A stretch of 33,494 bases of DNA from Leptolyngbya sp. (GTDB lineage: Bacteria > Cyanobacteriota > Cyanobacteriia > Leptolyngbyales > Leptolyngbyaceae), in NCBI GenBank assembly GCA_003249025.1, contig QBMH01000016.1:6689-40182 (forward strand), read 5' to 3'. The notes under the pieces were generated by a model, which saw nothing but the letters and a program-made list of their open reading frames with translations, made no database searches and had not been told where the DNA came from. The translations under genes were made by a program, and so were the position numbers. Positions 18,091 through 26,386 of this stretch are shown piece after piece (position 1 is the stretch's first letter; each line of letters begins with the position of its first letter).

Positions 18091-19245
18091 ATGACACCCT
18101 CCCAGTTTTCTTGGGTACAACACTCCAGCAAATCCGAAAGTCCCTATCAGATTGCATTTAATCAATCCTCTGATGGCATTCTTTTATTGCAAACTAAAAC
18201 TCAGCAGGTTTTAGACATTAATGTTGCCTTACAAGAGTTGTTAGGGTACACAGACCAAGAACTTTCCCGGTTAAGCCTGACCGATCTTGTAGACGAAACT
18301 CAATTTCCTCACGGGCTTAATATCCAGCAGACGGCAGATCAACGTCATCAATCTCTTGGTTTTGTGGATTTTCGTTGTCGCAATGGCACTTTACTCAAAG
18401 CGATGGTAACCGTCAGCTTTGCGAATTATCAAGGGCAGTCTATTTGCTGCTTTGTGGTTCAAAAAGAATTTCCTCCAGAAAGTCCGCAGCTAAAAGATAA
18501 TTTTCTCAGTACTGTTTCTCACGAACTGCGGACTCCCATTACCACTATCAAAATGGCGATTCAAATGTTAACCCTAGCTTTAAGTCGCGAAGGTCTACTA
18601 GCGCCAGACTCCAGCAAGTCATCTTTAGAGGCTAATAAAATAGCCCATTATCTCAAGATTTTGAATGATGAATGTAATCGGGAGATTGGGCTAATCACCG
18701 ATCTATTAGATTTACAGCGCTTAGAAGCAGAAACTCAAACCATTGCTGCCCAACCAATTCAACTAGAAGGATATTTGCATCGCATCGTTCGCCCTTTTCA
18801 AGACCAAGCTGCTAGTCAACACAAAACCTTGAATGTTGCTATTTTTAGCGGGTTGCCTGATCTGATGTCTGATTCGCAAAGTTTAGAACGCATTCTTGTT
18901 GAGCTGTTGACGAATGCGTGTAAATATACTCCTGCCGGAGAAACGATAGCTTTCCGAGCAGGACTTCGTGAAGGGCACACGCGATCGCCCAAAACAGTCT
19001 TCATCAGCGTCATTAACTCAGGTGTCGAAATCCGGCCAAATCAACTAGAGCAAATTTTCGATAAGTTTTATCGAATTCCCACCAATGATCCCCATCGACA
19101 TGGCGGTACTGGTTTAGGATTAGCCCTTGTCAAAAAGCTAGTTTTAAACTTGAGCGGAACCATTTACGCAGAAAGCAGCAATGGTCAAACCTGCTTTACA
19201 GTTGAATTGCCCGTCATTCAGGCTGCTGAGCCACTCGCATTTTAA
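18091..19245 (+). CDS. PAS-domain sensor histidine kinase, orphan
   Basis: 384 residues from the ATG at 18091, which follows GGGGATTTGG; a TTG at 18052 would add 13 residues. There are no membrane segments, so it is cytosolic. A PAS domain covers about 17-125 ([24 protein letters not shown]). The HisKA phospho-acceptor is His144 in [12 protein letters not shown]. The ATPase domain has the N box ([10 protein letters not shown], Asn275) and G2 box [13 protein letters not shown]. The G1 box reads INSGVEI where DxGxG is usual, so the adenine-contacting Asp is Asn; I recall similar boxes in other cyanobacterial kinases. No response regulator lies nearby. The ligand is unknown. The gene overlaps aroB by 32 bases at the 3' ends. 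Confidence 0.9.
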   Translation: MTPSQFSWVQHSSKSESPYQIAFNQSSDGILLLQTKTQQVLDINVALQELLGYTDQELSRLSLTDLVDETQFPHGLNIQQTADQRHQSLGFVDFRCRNGTLLKAMVTVSFANYQGQSICCFVVQKEFPPESPQLKDNFLSTVSHELRTPITTIKMAIQMLTLALSREGLLAPDSSKSSLEANKIAHYLKILNDECNREIGLITDLLDLQRLEAETQTIAAQPIQLEGYLHRIVRPFQDQAASQHKTLNVAIFSGLPDLMSDSQSLERILVELLTNACKYTPAGETIAFRAGLREGHTRSPKTVFISVINSGVEIRPNQLEQIFDKFYRIPTNDPHRHGGTGLGLALVKKLVLNLSGTIYAESSNGQTCFTVELPVIQAAEPLAF

Positions 19246-20344
19246 GGACTGACCGAACGACTTCGGTTGATACTTGATCCGTCACGATCGCTGCTCCAAT
19301 TTGAGTAGGCAACACAAACCGGACTTGACCCGCTTCCACTTTTTTATCCGATTGTAGCGCCTCTAAAATCGCTTCAATATCTATACCTGTTGGCAAATGG
19401 GTTGGCAGTCCCGCTTTTTTGATTAAGGCAGTTTGCCGCTCCGTTGCAGTCGCTTCCCAAAGATTCAGCATGTTGGCAATCTCTGCGGCAGCAGCCATGC
19501 CGATCGCCACGCCTTCGCCATGATTAATTAATCGGTAACCAGTGAGGCTCTCCACAGCGTGACCAATCGTATGCCCATAGTTCAAAATAGCCCGCAGTCC
19601 GGCTTCTTTTTCATCCTTGCTGACGACAAGTGCTTTCGCCTCACACGATCGCGTTAAAATCTCCTGCAATCGATCTTCTGCAAGCGCAGCAAGTCGATCT
19701 AATCGGGGAGCTTGTTCCAGCAAGGAAAATAAATCTTCATCCCAAATAACCCCGTACTTAATGACTTCTGCCATTCCCGCCCGAAATTCTCTAGGAGGCA
19801 AAGTTTTTAGCACGTCTGGATCAATTAGCACTAGGCGTGGTTGATGAAAAGCGCCAATTAAATTTTTGCCGTGGGGATGGTTCACCCCGGTCTTGCCACC
19901 GATCGCAGCATCCACCATCGCCAGCAAAGAAGTAGGCACCTGCACCACCGATACTCCTCGCAGCCACGTTGCTGCCGCGAAACCCGTCATATCCCCAATC
20001 ACGCCACCGCCAAGGGCAACAAAGGTCGAGGAGCGCTCGACGCGATGAGCCAGGGCAGCATCGTAGATTTTTTGGAGCATGGCAGGAGTTTTGTACCGTT
20101 CTCCGGCAGGCAGTAGGCAGATTGCGACTGAAAATCCGGCGGCGGATAAGGACGCGATCGCCGATTCACCATACTGTCGAAAAATTGCAGGGTTGGACAC
20201 CAGTAATACTTTTTGTCCAATCTGCTTTTGTTCAACCTGCAAGGAGCGAAGCCGTGAACCAATCTGACTCAACCCGTTAGGCGCAATCACAATCTCGTAA
20301 GAGCTTTGCGGAAGAGGAACTGAAATAACCGACTGATTTGACAC
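19214..20344 (-). CDS. aroB: 3-dehydroquinate synthase
   Basis: Second step of the shikimate pathway, cyclising DAHP to 3-dehydroquinate with NAD+ and a divalent metal. 376 residues. The NAD-binding loop is [12 protein letters not shown] (111-122), the substrate region [19 protein letters not shown] (137-155). The metal ligands are Glu193 (MAEVIKYG), His258 ([11 protein letters not shown]) and His275 ([11 protein letters not shown]). The length is normal. The upstream spacer to petL holds divergent promoters. Its 3' end runs 32 bases into the convergent histidine-kinase gene. Confidence 0.97.
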   Translation of the reverse strand: MSNQSVISVPLPQSSYEIVIAPNGLSQIGSRLRSLQVEQKQIGQKVLLVSNPAIFRQYGESAIASLSAAGFSVAICLLPAGERYKTPAMLQKIYDAALAHRVERSSTFVALGGGVIGDMTGFAAATWLRGVSVVQVPTSLLAMVDAAIGGKTGVNHPHGKNLIGAFHQPRLVLIDPDVLKTLPPREFRAGMAEVIKYGVIWDEDLFSLLEQAPRLDRLAALAEDRLQEILTRSCEAKALVVSKDEKEAGLRAILNYGHTIGHAVESLTGYRLINHGEGVAIGMAAAAEIANMLNLWEATATERQTALIKKAGLPTHLPTGIDIEAILEALQSDKKVEAGQVRFVLPTQIGAAIVTDQVSTEVVRSVLKMRVAQQPE

Positions 20345-20415
20345 AATTAAAATAACGGGGTAACGAAAAATATCCGTGCGCTGATTCTACTGCACTACCG
20401 GGGGCAATTCTTTTG

Positions 20416-20456
20416 TATAGTTTGTTTTAGGTGAATTGTGTTCGATGAATGTGGAG
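20416..20456 (+). promoter_or_regulatory. Candidate -10 box and ribosome site of petL
   Basis: TATAGT at 20416-20421 is a plausible -10 hexamer without a clear -35 partner. GGAG at 20453-20456 sits 11 bases before the petL ATG and serves as its ribosome site. Confidence 0.4.
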
Positions 20457-20467
20457 ACAAGTTTAAA

Positions 20468-20563
20468 ATGACTGCTGTAATTTCCTACGTTGCAATTTTA
20501 GGTGGTGCTTTTGCAGTGGCAATGGGGCTTTACCTTGGATTTAGAGCGCTAAAACTCATTTAA
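20468..20563 (+). CDS. petL: Cytochrome b6-f complex subunit PetL
   Basis: A 31-codon gene starting MTAVISYVAILGG and ending FRALKLI. It encodes one membrane-spanning helix followed by a short basic end, the size and pattern of the PetL subunit of the thylakoid cytochrome b6-f complex. GGAG lies 11 bases upstream. It stands alone between divergent aroB and a downstream membrane-protein gene, as small photosystem and b6-f subunits often do. Other one-helix thylakoid subunits (PetM, PetN, Psb proteins) differ in sequence from this one; PetL with terminal R-x-x-K-(I/L)-(I/L) is the best fit. Confidence 0.75.
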   Translation: MTAVISYVAILGGAFAVAMGLYLGFRALKLI

Positions 20564-20672
20564 GTTAGGTAAGTTAGGTGGCGCTTTCCGTTTATAGGTT
20601 TGATTGAACTGAAGTAGATTTTTCATTCAAGCGCGTTAGGACTCTAGCGTGCTTATTTTATTGGTTTAGGGT

Positions 20673-21608
20673 ATGAAATCTGCTTTATCTCGGCTTAAAC
20701 CGCTAATACGCTGGGTTATTTTGGGTGCCAGTGTATTTTTTTTAGCAGGAGTCTTAGGGCAAAACTGGCAAAATGTTACTTCATTTCGCTTAGATGGTGC
20801 TGGATGGGCATGTTTGGCGATCGCCCTGGGAATCACATTATCGGCTCACATTTGTGCTGGTTGGGTTTGGAGTCAAACCCTCCGCCGTGATTTTCAGCAA
20901 CCAGTGGACAGCGGGCAGATGATTCAGGCGTATCTTCAGACCAATATTGCAAAATATCTTCCCGGTAATGTCTGGCATTATTATGGTCGAATCAAGGCTG
21001 CCACCACGGCGGGTGCTTCTTTAGAAACTGCCACTGTGACCGTGCTTCTAGAGCCACTGCTGATGGCTGCGGCGGCTTTGCTGATAGCTCTGCTAGCAAG
21101 CAAGAGTATTGTTGCTCACTACGGTTCTATGGCTTTGTGGTTGCAATGGCTAGGATTTATTGGGGTGCTGTTAGCAATTCATCCACGAGTCCTCAATCCG
21201 GTGATGGGATATTTGGGCAACCTCAAGCAAAAAACGGCAAGTTCTTCAGAAAATGCCCCTTCAGTTAAGCTAGTGCGCTATCCGGTGCTGCCTTTCCTGG
21301 GAGGATTAAGCTTTCTTTTATTAAGAGGTGCGGGATTTTTAGCGACATTTTGGGCGATCGCGCCGTTTAATTCAGAACAAATTCCGCTCTTGCTGAGTGG
21401 ATTTAGCCTATCCTGGCTAGTCGGGTTCTTGGTTCCAGGTGCGCCCGGTGGAGTGGGAGTGTTTGAAGCAACCGCGATCGCCTTACTAGGTCGCGATTTT
21501 CCAACAGGATTGCTCTTAGGCAGTGTCGCCCTGTATCGACTGGTCAGCGTAACCTCTGAAGCAATGGGCGCAGGGCTGGCTTGGTTGGATCAACAACTTG
21601 GTCACTAA
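20673..21608 (+). CDS. UPF0104 / lysylphosphatidylglycerol synthase TM-region family membrane protein
   Basis: 311 residues with about eight hydrophobic segments. Family features are YLPGNVWHYYGR near residue 95 and the C-terminal VPGAPGGVGVFEATAIALLG. This family corresponds to the flippase-like membrane half of MprF. The soluble aminoacyl-transferase half is absent, so it cannot be called a lysyl-phosphatidylglycerol synthase. A role in lipid or lipid-linked precursor movement is inferred only. It begins about 110 bases after petL and ends 8 bases from the convergent unknown gene. Confidence 0.82.
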   Translation: MKSALSRLKPLIRWVILGASVFFLAGVLGQNWQNVTSFRLDGAGWACLAIALGITLSAHICAGWVWSQTLRRDFQQPVDSGQMIQAYLQTNIAKYLPGNVWHYYGRIKAATTAGASLETATVTVLLEPLLMAAAALLIALLASKSIVAHYGSMALWLQWLGFIGVLLAIHPRVLNPVMGYLGNLKQKTASSSENAPSVKLVRYPVLPFLGGLSFLLLRGAGFLATFWAIAPFNSEQIPLLLSGFSLSWLVGFLVPGAPGGVGVFEATAIALLGRDFPTGLLLGSVALYRLVSVTSEAMGAGLAWLDQQLGH

Positions 21609-21616
21609 TTGGGAAA

Positions 21617-23002
21617 TCAATCAATTGTTTCGTCTTCCAGATCTAATTCTTCGACAGGGGGCGCTCCAGAAAAAAGCTCCACTTTATCTACATGCTTCAA
21701 CTGAGAAAAGATGCGATAAGTGTCTGGATCAAAAGCATTCTCATGAGTTTTAACTGCTTCCTGATCCTGCATTTTAATTAAGTTGTACTGAACATTTTCA
21801 GCATAAATTGCGAACGTGACATTGAAAACTTCTAAAAAGCTTACAACCCATTCACAATCCGATTCAGGATATGCTTGATAGTGCCGAATCAATTCAGCAA
21901 TTCGAGATTCTAAGTGAGTTCTTGAATGCTTGCAGATTAAAATAATTTTCAGAAAAACAATGACTAATGTGACTGGGTTGCCTTGAGACAGTAGCTGAAT
22001 GAACAGCAAAGAAGGCTCAGTTTGATTATCTGTTGTTAGGACATCAATGATTCGATTGCAAATTCTTAAAATTAGTGCAGTTGAGACAGTTTCTTCGTCA
22101 TGCCTAGAATAAAGATCTTCTAGTTTTCCATTGAGTTTCTCTCTGATTGTCTCTGCAAAGATTTTATTTTCTATAGAAAATGTCAGATATTTTTGGAGAC
22201 TTTGCTTAAATTCTCTGAATGTTAGTTGCTCAATTTGACTGAGAAAAATGTTGGCTATGTTGACATAGCTAAATTGCCCTCTTCTCGCTACTATCATTTT
22301 GATAAGTCGCAGTGCTTCATCTCCAAGAGCAGTAGGATTTTTGGAGGAACTACTACTATCTGTTGAGCGAGTTTGCGATCGCGCAATAAACATTGCCAAA
22401 TCAAATTTAAAGCGATCTTTCAATTGTTTAGATAGTGCTCTTGCTGCCTCTCGTTGCTCGATCGGATTGTTGAGATCAATATATTGCGGAACTAGCAAAT
22501 AGGAAGTGTAACGAGAAGACCAGGGACCTTTGTTTTGATCTTCATAGCGAGATGTAAAAAGTTCTAGTTCTTCAAAATCTTTACTAGCGACAAATTCATT
22601 GATCCAAAATCTTAATCGCTTCAGTGTAGGGGAAGCAGTATGGCGATTAAAAGATGGATCGCAGAAAAGTTGAATCAGTTCTCGGATTGGCTTGTAATTT
22701 CTACTTGCATCCCAATTGTTAATTAGAATGTAGCAAGATCGTTTAAGAGTGTGCCTAAAATCCTCTTGATTATTAGAAAAGACAATATCATAAACCGCTT
22801 GTATTGCACCTGAACTGATGGAGTCAACGTGGTAAATAAATAGCCGCTTGAACTCTAGCAGCACTTCCTCAGGCGGCCACTTTTTTACAATCTCTAGCAA
22901 AAAGTTGTAGATAGTTTCTTGAGATTGCTGAATGTTCACCCCTTTCCTTGATCGGTAGGGTTGTTCATTCTTCTGGATATCTTTTGACTCCCCAATCGTC
23001 AT
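21617..23002 (-). CDS. Protein of unknown function, helical, 461 residues
   Basis: I do not recognise this protein. The ATG at 23002 gives MTIGESKDIQKNEQPYRSRKG; a GTG two codons upstream (23008) is less likely. No signal peptide, membrane segment, nucleotide-binding loop or metal motif is visible. By eye it is almost entirely alpha-helical with regularly spaced hydrophobic residues (LLEIVKKWPPEEVLLEFKRL, RHTLKRSCYILINNWD), which suggests a helical-repeat scaffold. The end is acidic (VEELDLEDETID). The DNA is noticeably more AT-rich than neighbouring genes and contains a single HIP1 site (near 22377). It converges on the UPF0104 gene with an 8-base gap. Its length and uninterrupted frame make it a real gene. 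Confidence 0.75.
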   Translation of the reverse strand: MTIGESKDIQKNEQPYRSRKGVNIQQSQETIYNFLLEIVKKWPPEEVLLEFKRLFIYHVDSISSGAIQAVYDIVFSNNQEDFRHTLKRSCYILINNWDASRNYKPIRELIQLFCDPSFNRHTASPTLKRLRFWINEFVASKDFEELELFTSRYEDQNKGPWSSRYTSYLLVPQYIDLNNPIEQREAARALSKQLKDRFKFDLAMFIARSQTRSTDSSSSSKNPTALGDEALRLIKMIVARRGQFSYVNIANIFLSQIEQLTFREFKQSLQKYLTFSIENKIFAETIREKLNGKLEDLYSRHDEETVSTALILRICNRIIDVLTTDNQTEPSLLFIQLLSQGNPVTLVIVFLKIILICKHSRTHLESRIAELIRHYQAYPESDCEWVVSFLEVFNVTFAIYAENVQYNLIKMQDQEAVKTHENAFDPDTYRIFSQLKHVDKVELFSGAPPVEELDLEDETID

Positions 23003-23636
23003 AAACACTTAAAATGCTTAAACGCAGTTTTTGTAAAAATTAAATTCTTTAACCATCAGCTTTTGATGTGTATCAAAGCTAACTTTGCTAGAAGCTATCA
23101 CTCTCTAAAAGTGGGCTATAAAACGCTTGATTACGAATGAGTATCAAGCTCACTATCTTACAGTATGTAAATTACTTAGGTTGGCAGTTTAACATGAGCA
23201 AATTCTTAATAAAGGTGATCCAGTTAGACTTGAGCAAGTGATCAACTCTTAATTCAAAGGTGATCAAAATCATAAATCACACTACCTTGAAGAACGAAGT
23301 AGTGCCGCCCATCAATTGGACGAAATATTTATATATGTGCTTAAAGGGCTGCATGTGCTCAAAGAGTTTCTTTAAGCCATATTGCACTTACTTTTGGTCG
23401 ATTTTTCTCACCGATAATGGAATCAATCCCTGAGATGCACCCGTACTAAAATGTTTAAACTTAAAGAACCTAAGTACTAGCGCTAGTTGAGAGCGCTAGT
23501 TGATTCTATAAATCAACCTTGTCAGTAATCATACGCGAGGGCAACCTAAATTGTCTCACCTCTTTAGGTTAAGCTAATTTCTTCATTGCTTAAACAACTC
23601 GTCCGGGAGAAGCTCGTACCATTTTTTGGCAGTCTC
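23003..23636. other. Gene-free AT-rich region upstream of the unknown gene
   Basis: About 630 bases with no credible gene. It holds the promoter of the minus-strand unknown gene. Small structures seen are an 8-bp stem with a 12-base loop (AACCTAAA 23543-23550, TTTAGGTT 23563-23570), a CACTAC/GTAGTG stem near 23280-23305, and two copies of AAAGGTGATC near 23212 and 23255. None has a T run, so none is an obvious terminator. Confidence 0.45.
23476..23503. repeat. Tandem repeat of AGCGCTAGTTGA with embedded palindrome
   Basis: Two direct copies of AGCGCTAGTTGA lie at 23479-23490 and 23492-23503, one base apart. The first is embedded in the 12-bp palindrome ACTAGCGCTAGT (23476-23487). It may be a protein-binding site or a chance duplication. 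Confidence 0.6.
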
Positions 23637-23822
23637 AATAAACAATACTCCGGACAATTTTCTGAACGGCTTCACAAGGACTTCAGGGCTTACAGTTCCA
23701 AGATCGGGCTATTTTTTTAAAGTTAGCTCTAGCCCTGACTTTGATAATAAGATCCTGTCTACGGTTGAATCAGGGTTTGAGGCTCAAAACCTGCTCAATT
23801 TTTGTCCGGAGTATTGAATAAA
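23637..23822. mobile_element. MITE-like element with 15-bp inverted termini and 6-bp target duplication
   Basis: A 174-bp unit (23643-23816) bounded by perfect 15-bp inverted repeats: CAATACTCCGGACAA at 23643-23657 and its complement at 23802-23816. The direct repeat AATAAA flanks both sides (23637-23642 and 23817-23822) and reads as a target-site duplication. Inside are a 10/11-bp hairpin (23771-23793) and a GGGCTA/TAGCCC stem (23706-23735). There is no transposase. The 63-codon frame across it only translates the termini and is not a gene. It is a non-autonomous element presumably mobilised by a transposase encoded elsewhere; the family is not assigned. It lies 81 bases from the 3' end of tRNA-Leu. 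Confidence 0.85.
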
Positions 23823-23903
23823 AAAAGACCAAGTGTATGAATACCCTCTGTGATTATTTCAGACGAAGGTTGAAAAATTATGCAATCACAACTGGTTTAT
23901 TAA

Positions 23904-24376
23904 TGGGGGCAGAGGGACTTGAACCCTCACGACCTTGCGGTCAACGGATTTTCATCCTCTTGCAGTTTTCACTGCTGCTCAAACTAACGTTGATGAGTTT
24001 TGAGGATTGGACTCTCCCTTTACCCACGCTTTATACAAGTAGATTGCTTGTGGAAAAGCGTTAGGGTAGCTCCCGTCGAGTCTCTGCACCTTCCGTAAAG
24101 ATTGGAGACCTTAGAGTATGGATTTTTGGATTGATGACAATCTAAAATTTTCTCTCTAAACAATCTGGAATCTTTTTGGCTTGGCTCAGGATTGCCATAT
24201 CTATGTAGTGAGAAGAAAGCTTAAATACTAAGAGTTATGTATTTCTCTAGCACTTAGCGGCTAATTAATCACTCAAGACGCAGGTTTCCCTGAATTTGAG
24301 AGCCGTCACTTACTGAGTTTCTCCAGTAAGGCCCAGTTTTCTAAGTCCGTAGCGTCTACCATTCCGCCATGCCCCC
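23904..24376 (-). tRNA. trnL-UAA: tRNA-Leu(UAA), interrupted by a group I intron
   Basis: The 5' exon is complement(24343..24376), 34 nt, and begins GGGGGCATGGCGGAATGG. The 3' exon is complement(23904..23952), 49 nt, with a long variable arm, the T-loop GGTTCAAGTCC and acceptor TGCCCCCA. The 7-bp acceptor stem GGGGGCA/TGCCCCC pairs perfectly. Joining the exons gives anticodon stem ACGGA/TCCGT and loop CTTAAAA, so the anticodon is UAA. The intron interrupts after U34, the position shared by cyanobacteria and plastids. CCA is not encoded. A spurious plus-strand frame crosses the 3' half and should not be annotated. Confidence 0.97.
23953..24342 (-). ncRNA. Group I (IC3-type) self-splicing intron in tRNA-Leu(UAA)
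   Basis: The 390-nt intron is read on the minus strand. It follows the exon's CTT and ends in G, as group I introns do. Conserved core elements appear in order: CTCAAATTCAGGGAAACC (P), AATCCTGAGCCAAGCC (Q), GTGCAGAGACTCGACGGGAG (R) and AAGGGAGAGTCC (S). GACTC in R pairs with GAGTC in S to form P7, the guanosine-binding site. It matches the known cyanobacterial trnL intron in sequence and position. It has no open frame for a homing endonuclease. It is longer than the roughly 250 nt of the Anabaena intron, with extra AT-rich sequence between the Q and R elements (the P6 region) and between R and S. Confidence 0.95.
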
Positions 24377-24646
24377 ATGGCTTGAGGGGTAGTCAAAAAC
24401 TAACCCCGTACTATTCCACCATCAATTGGGGGGTTATGCAATGGTTAAAATAAATTTTTGCGAACTGGCAAGTCCATGCTTAGGCGATCGCTCAATCCTT
24501 TTGCCTGAGTTTTTCAATGCATGAACCCCTTGTCTTAGGGGCTACAAGAGGTAGAATGATGCCATTCTGAAAAAGTTTTGCTTGATTGAAAGTTTTACTT
24601 AATTTCAGTCTAAATTTTTCTTTTTGAAGCTACTGCCCTTGAGATT
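24377..24646. other. Spacer between tRNA-Leu and ndhL
   Basis: Holds the divergent promoters of trnL (-) and ndhL (+). A CCCCT/AGGGG stem with a 6-base loop lies near 24525-24541. One HIP1 copy is at about 24484. No consensus promoter stands out. Confidence 0.4.
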
Positions 24647-24859
24647 ATGGTTGTTGCACTGCTCTATTTGGCGATCGCTGGAGCATTTCTGGTCGTGATT
24701 CCAGGCGCTCTGTATTTTTATCTTCAAGCCCGTTGGTATGTCGCAAGTTCCTTTGAGCGTGCATTCATGTACTTTCTGGTGTTTTTCTTCTTTCCTGGAT
24801 TATTACTCCTCTCGCCCTTCCTAAACTTTCGTCCTAAACGCCGTCCGGTTGAGGGCTAG
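24647..24859 (+). CDS. ndhL: NAD(P)H-quinone oxidoreductase subunit L
   Basis: A 70-residue thylakoid membrane subunit of the NDH-1 complex, involved in cyclic electron flow, respiration and CO2 uptake. Two membrane helices flank the conserved [19 protein letters not shown] loop, and the second helix is followed by LNFRPKRRP. Length and pattern are standard for NdhL. The next gene starts directly after the TAG stop, so the two are translationally coupled. The order ndhL-DUF3007-trpA is common in cyanobacteria. Confidence 0.94.
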   Translation: MVVALLYLAIAGAFLVVIPGALYFYLQARWYVASSFERAFMYFLVFFFFPGLLLLSPFLNFRPKRRPVEG

Positions 24860-25183
24860 ATGCGACGGATTGATGTTTTCGGCATTGGGCTGGGCGTTTG
24901 TGCGGCAACGGGTTTGATTTATTTTGCATTTCAGGTCGCGGGGCTGGATGCGACAAATGCGGGTATTTGGACTCAGGTTTTGCTGTTTGGTGGGCTGGTG
25001 GGCTGGCTTGCAACCTATGTGTCGCGCGCTGTAACCGGGTCTATGACTTACCATCAGCAGCGGCGCGACTATGAAAATGCTGTTTTGCAAAAGCGGTTAG
25101 ATGAGCTTAGTCCAGAGGAGTTAGCAACGCTGCAAGCCGAAATTGAACAAGAGAAGAAAGCTGCTTCCAAGCCAATTCAGTGA
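24860..25183 (+). CDS. DUF3007 family membrane protein
   Basis: 107 residues, starting MRRIDVFGIGLGVCAATGLIY. Two hydrophobic helices (about 7-27 and 37-55) are followed by a charged, probably coiled-coil C-terminus (YHQQRRDYENAVLQKRL, LSPEELATLQAEIEQEKKA). This is the layout of the DUF3007 family of cyanobacteria and plastids. The ATG touches the ndhL stop. The function is unknown. The fixed pairing with ndhL suggests a link to NDH-1 assembly or function, which is an inference from context. Confidence 0.85.
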   Translation: MRRIDVFGIGLGVCAATGLIYFAFQVAGLDATNAGIWTQVLLFGGLVGWLATYVSRAVTGSMTYHQQRRDYENAVLQKRLDELSPEELATLQAEIEQEKKAASKPIQ

Positions 25184-25229
25184 AAGAATGATGAATGATT
25201 GGCTTGATTGATGATTGGTTGAATTGAAC

Positions 25230-26030
25230 ATGACTTCTGTATCTCAATGCTTTGAGCATCTCCGGAGCCACGCCCGTTGCGCTCTGATTCCTTTTGTGAC
25301 GGCAGGCGATCCTAGTTTAGAAGTGACAGCGAAGGCATTGGAGCGACTGGATCAAAGCGGCGCTGACTTGATTGAGTTAGGTGTGCCCTATTCTGATCCG
25401 TTAGCGGATGGACCGGTGATTCAAGCGGCGGCAACGAGAGCGCTTCAGCGAGGAACGCGGTTTGAGCAGGTGCTGGAGGTGGTGCAGCAGGTGAGTCCTC
25501 GGTTGCGATCGCCCATCATCTTGTTCACCTACTACAATCCGATTTTGAATCGGGGCATTGACTCGTTTTTGCAACAAATTGCTACGGCTGGCGTGAAAGG
25601 GTTAGTCGTGCCCGATTTGCCGTTGGAAGAAGCAGAGGTTTTGCTGAAGCCTGCGGCAGTTCATGGAATTGAGTTGACGTTGCTGGTGGCTCCCACTACG
25701 CCAAAAGAGCGGTTATTGGCGATCGCCCAGCAGTCTCAAGGATTTATTTACCTGGTCAGCACGACGGGAGTAACCGGAATGCGTGCCCAGATGGAATCCC
25801 GCGTGAAAGATATGATCCTAGAGTTACGCGGCGTGACGGATAAGCCCATTGGAGTTGGGTTTGGTATTTCCCAACCAGAACACGCGCGGCAAGCCATGGA
25901 ATGGGGCGCAGATGGAGTAATTGTCGGTAGCGCTTTCGTAAAACGATTAGCCGATGCTTCGCCCGAAAAAGGCTTACAGGATATTGCCGATTTTTGCCGG
26001 ACGTTGAAAGCTGCGATCGCGCCCAGTTAA
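25230..26030 (+). CDS. trpA: Tryptophan synthase alpha subunit
   Basis: Cleaves indole-3-glycerol phosphate to indole, which is passed to TrpB. 266 residues from the ATG at 25230; a TTG at 25215 would add 5. The catalytic residues Glu49 (LIELGVPYS) and Asp60 (DPLADGP) fall exactly at the Salmonella numbering. [17 protein letters not shown] and [10 protein letters not shown] mark the rest of the barrel, and GVGFGIS and [11 protein letters not shown] form the phosphate site. It is the third gene after ndhL and DUF3007; trpB is not in the window. Confidence 0.96.
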   Translation: MTSVSQCFEHLRSHARCALIPFVTAGDPSLEVTAKALERLDQSGADLIELGVPYSDPLADGPVIQAAATRALQRGTRFEQVLEVVQQVSPRLRSPIILFTYYNPILNRGIDSFLQQIATAGVKGLVVPDLPLEEAEVLLKPAAVHGIELTLLVAPTTPKERLLAIAQQSQGFIYLVSTTGVTGMRAQMESRVKDMILELRGVTDKPIGVGFGISQPEHARQAMEWGADGVIVGSAFVKRLADASPEKGLQDIADFCRTLKAAIAPS

Positions 26031-26386
26031 TGCTCCCACTTCCTTATCAAAAATTTCTGCCCTTTATTGCCACATTAAGCGAACTGCGGCGAACTACATC
26101 TATTTTTCTCTGGTGGGGTTGACTTAAGTGTTACTGAAGCGGTAACTTCTAACGGGTAATCATTCCCGCAGTAAATACGTACGAATACTGATTCGTTTTT
26201 TAGATGATCACTTTCTTTGTATTGCAGTAGAGTATGTTTCACACACTTAACTTCAAAGATTTGCCCGCTGATTTAATTTGAGATTCATTCTTCTAACGCA
26301 AGGCAAGTTATCTGAATCGCTGGTTCTGACTCCAAAGTTTTCCTCCACACACTGTAGACATTTGTAATAAGGTCCGATTTTTTTGG
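26031..26386 (+). promoter_or_regulatory. Upstream region of the surface-protein gene set
   Basis: 356 bases that must contain the promoter of the 26387-33494 cluster. TTGACT at 26119-26124 resembles a -35 box, with only a weak TAACTT 18 bases later. Short stems GTTAC/GTAAC (about 26131-26147) and CGGG/CCCG (about 26152-26169) follow. Neither resembles a terminator for trpA. Confidence 0.35.

Noticed and set aside
20673-21608. Calling the UPF0104 protein a lysylphosphatidylglycerol synthase
   Set aside because: Only the membrane half is present; the aminoacyl-transferase domain needed for that activity is absent.
23626-23817. 63-codon frame spanning the MITE
   Set aside because: Its two ends are just translations of the inverted repeats, and the interior has no protein character.
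23837-24064. 75-codon plus-strand frame with GLEPSRPCGQRIF
   Set aside because: It is the antisense of the tRNA-Leu 3' exon and intron; this is a well-known false gene across tRNAs.
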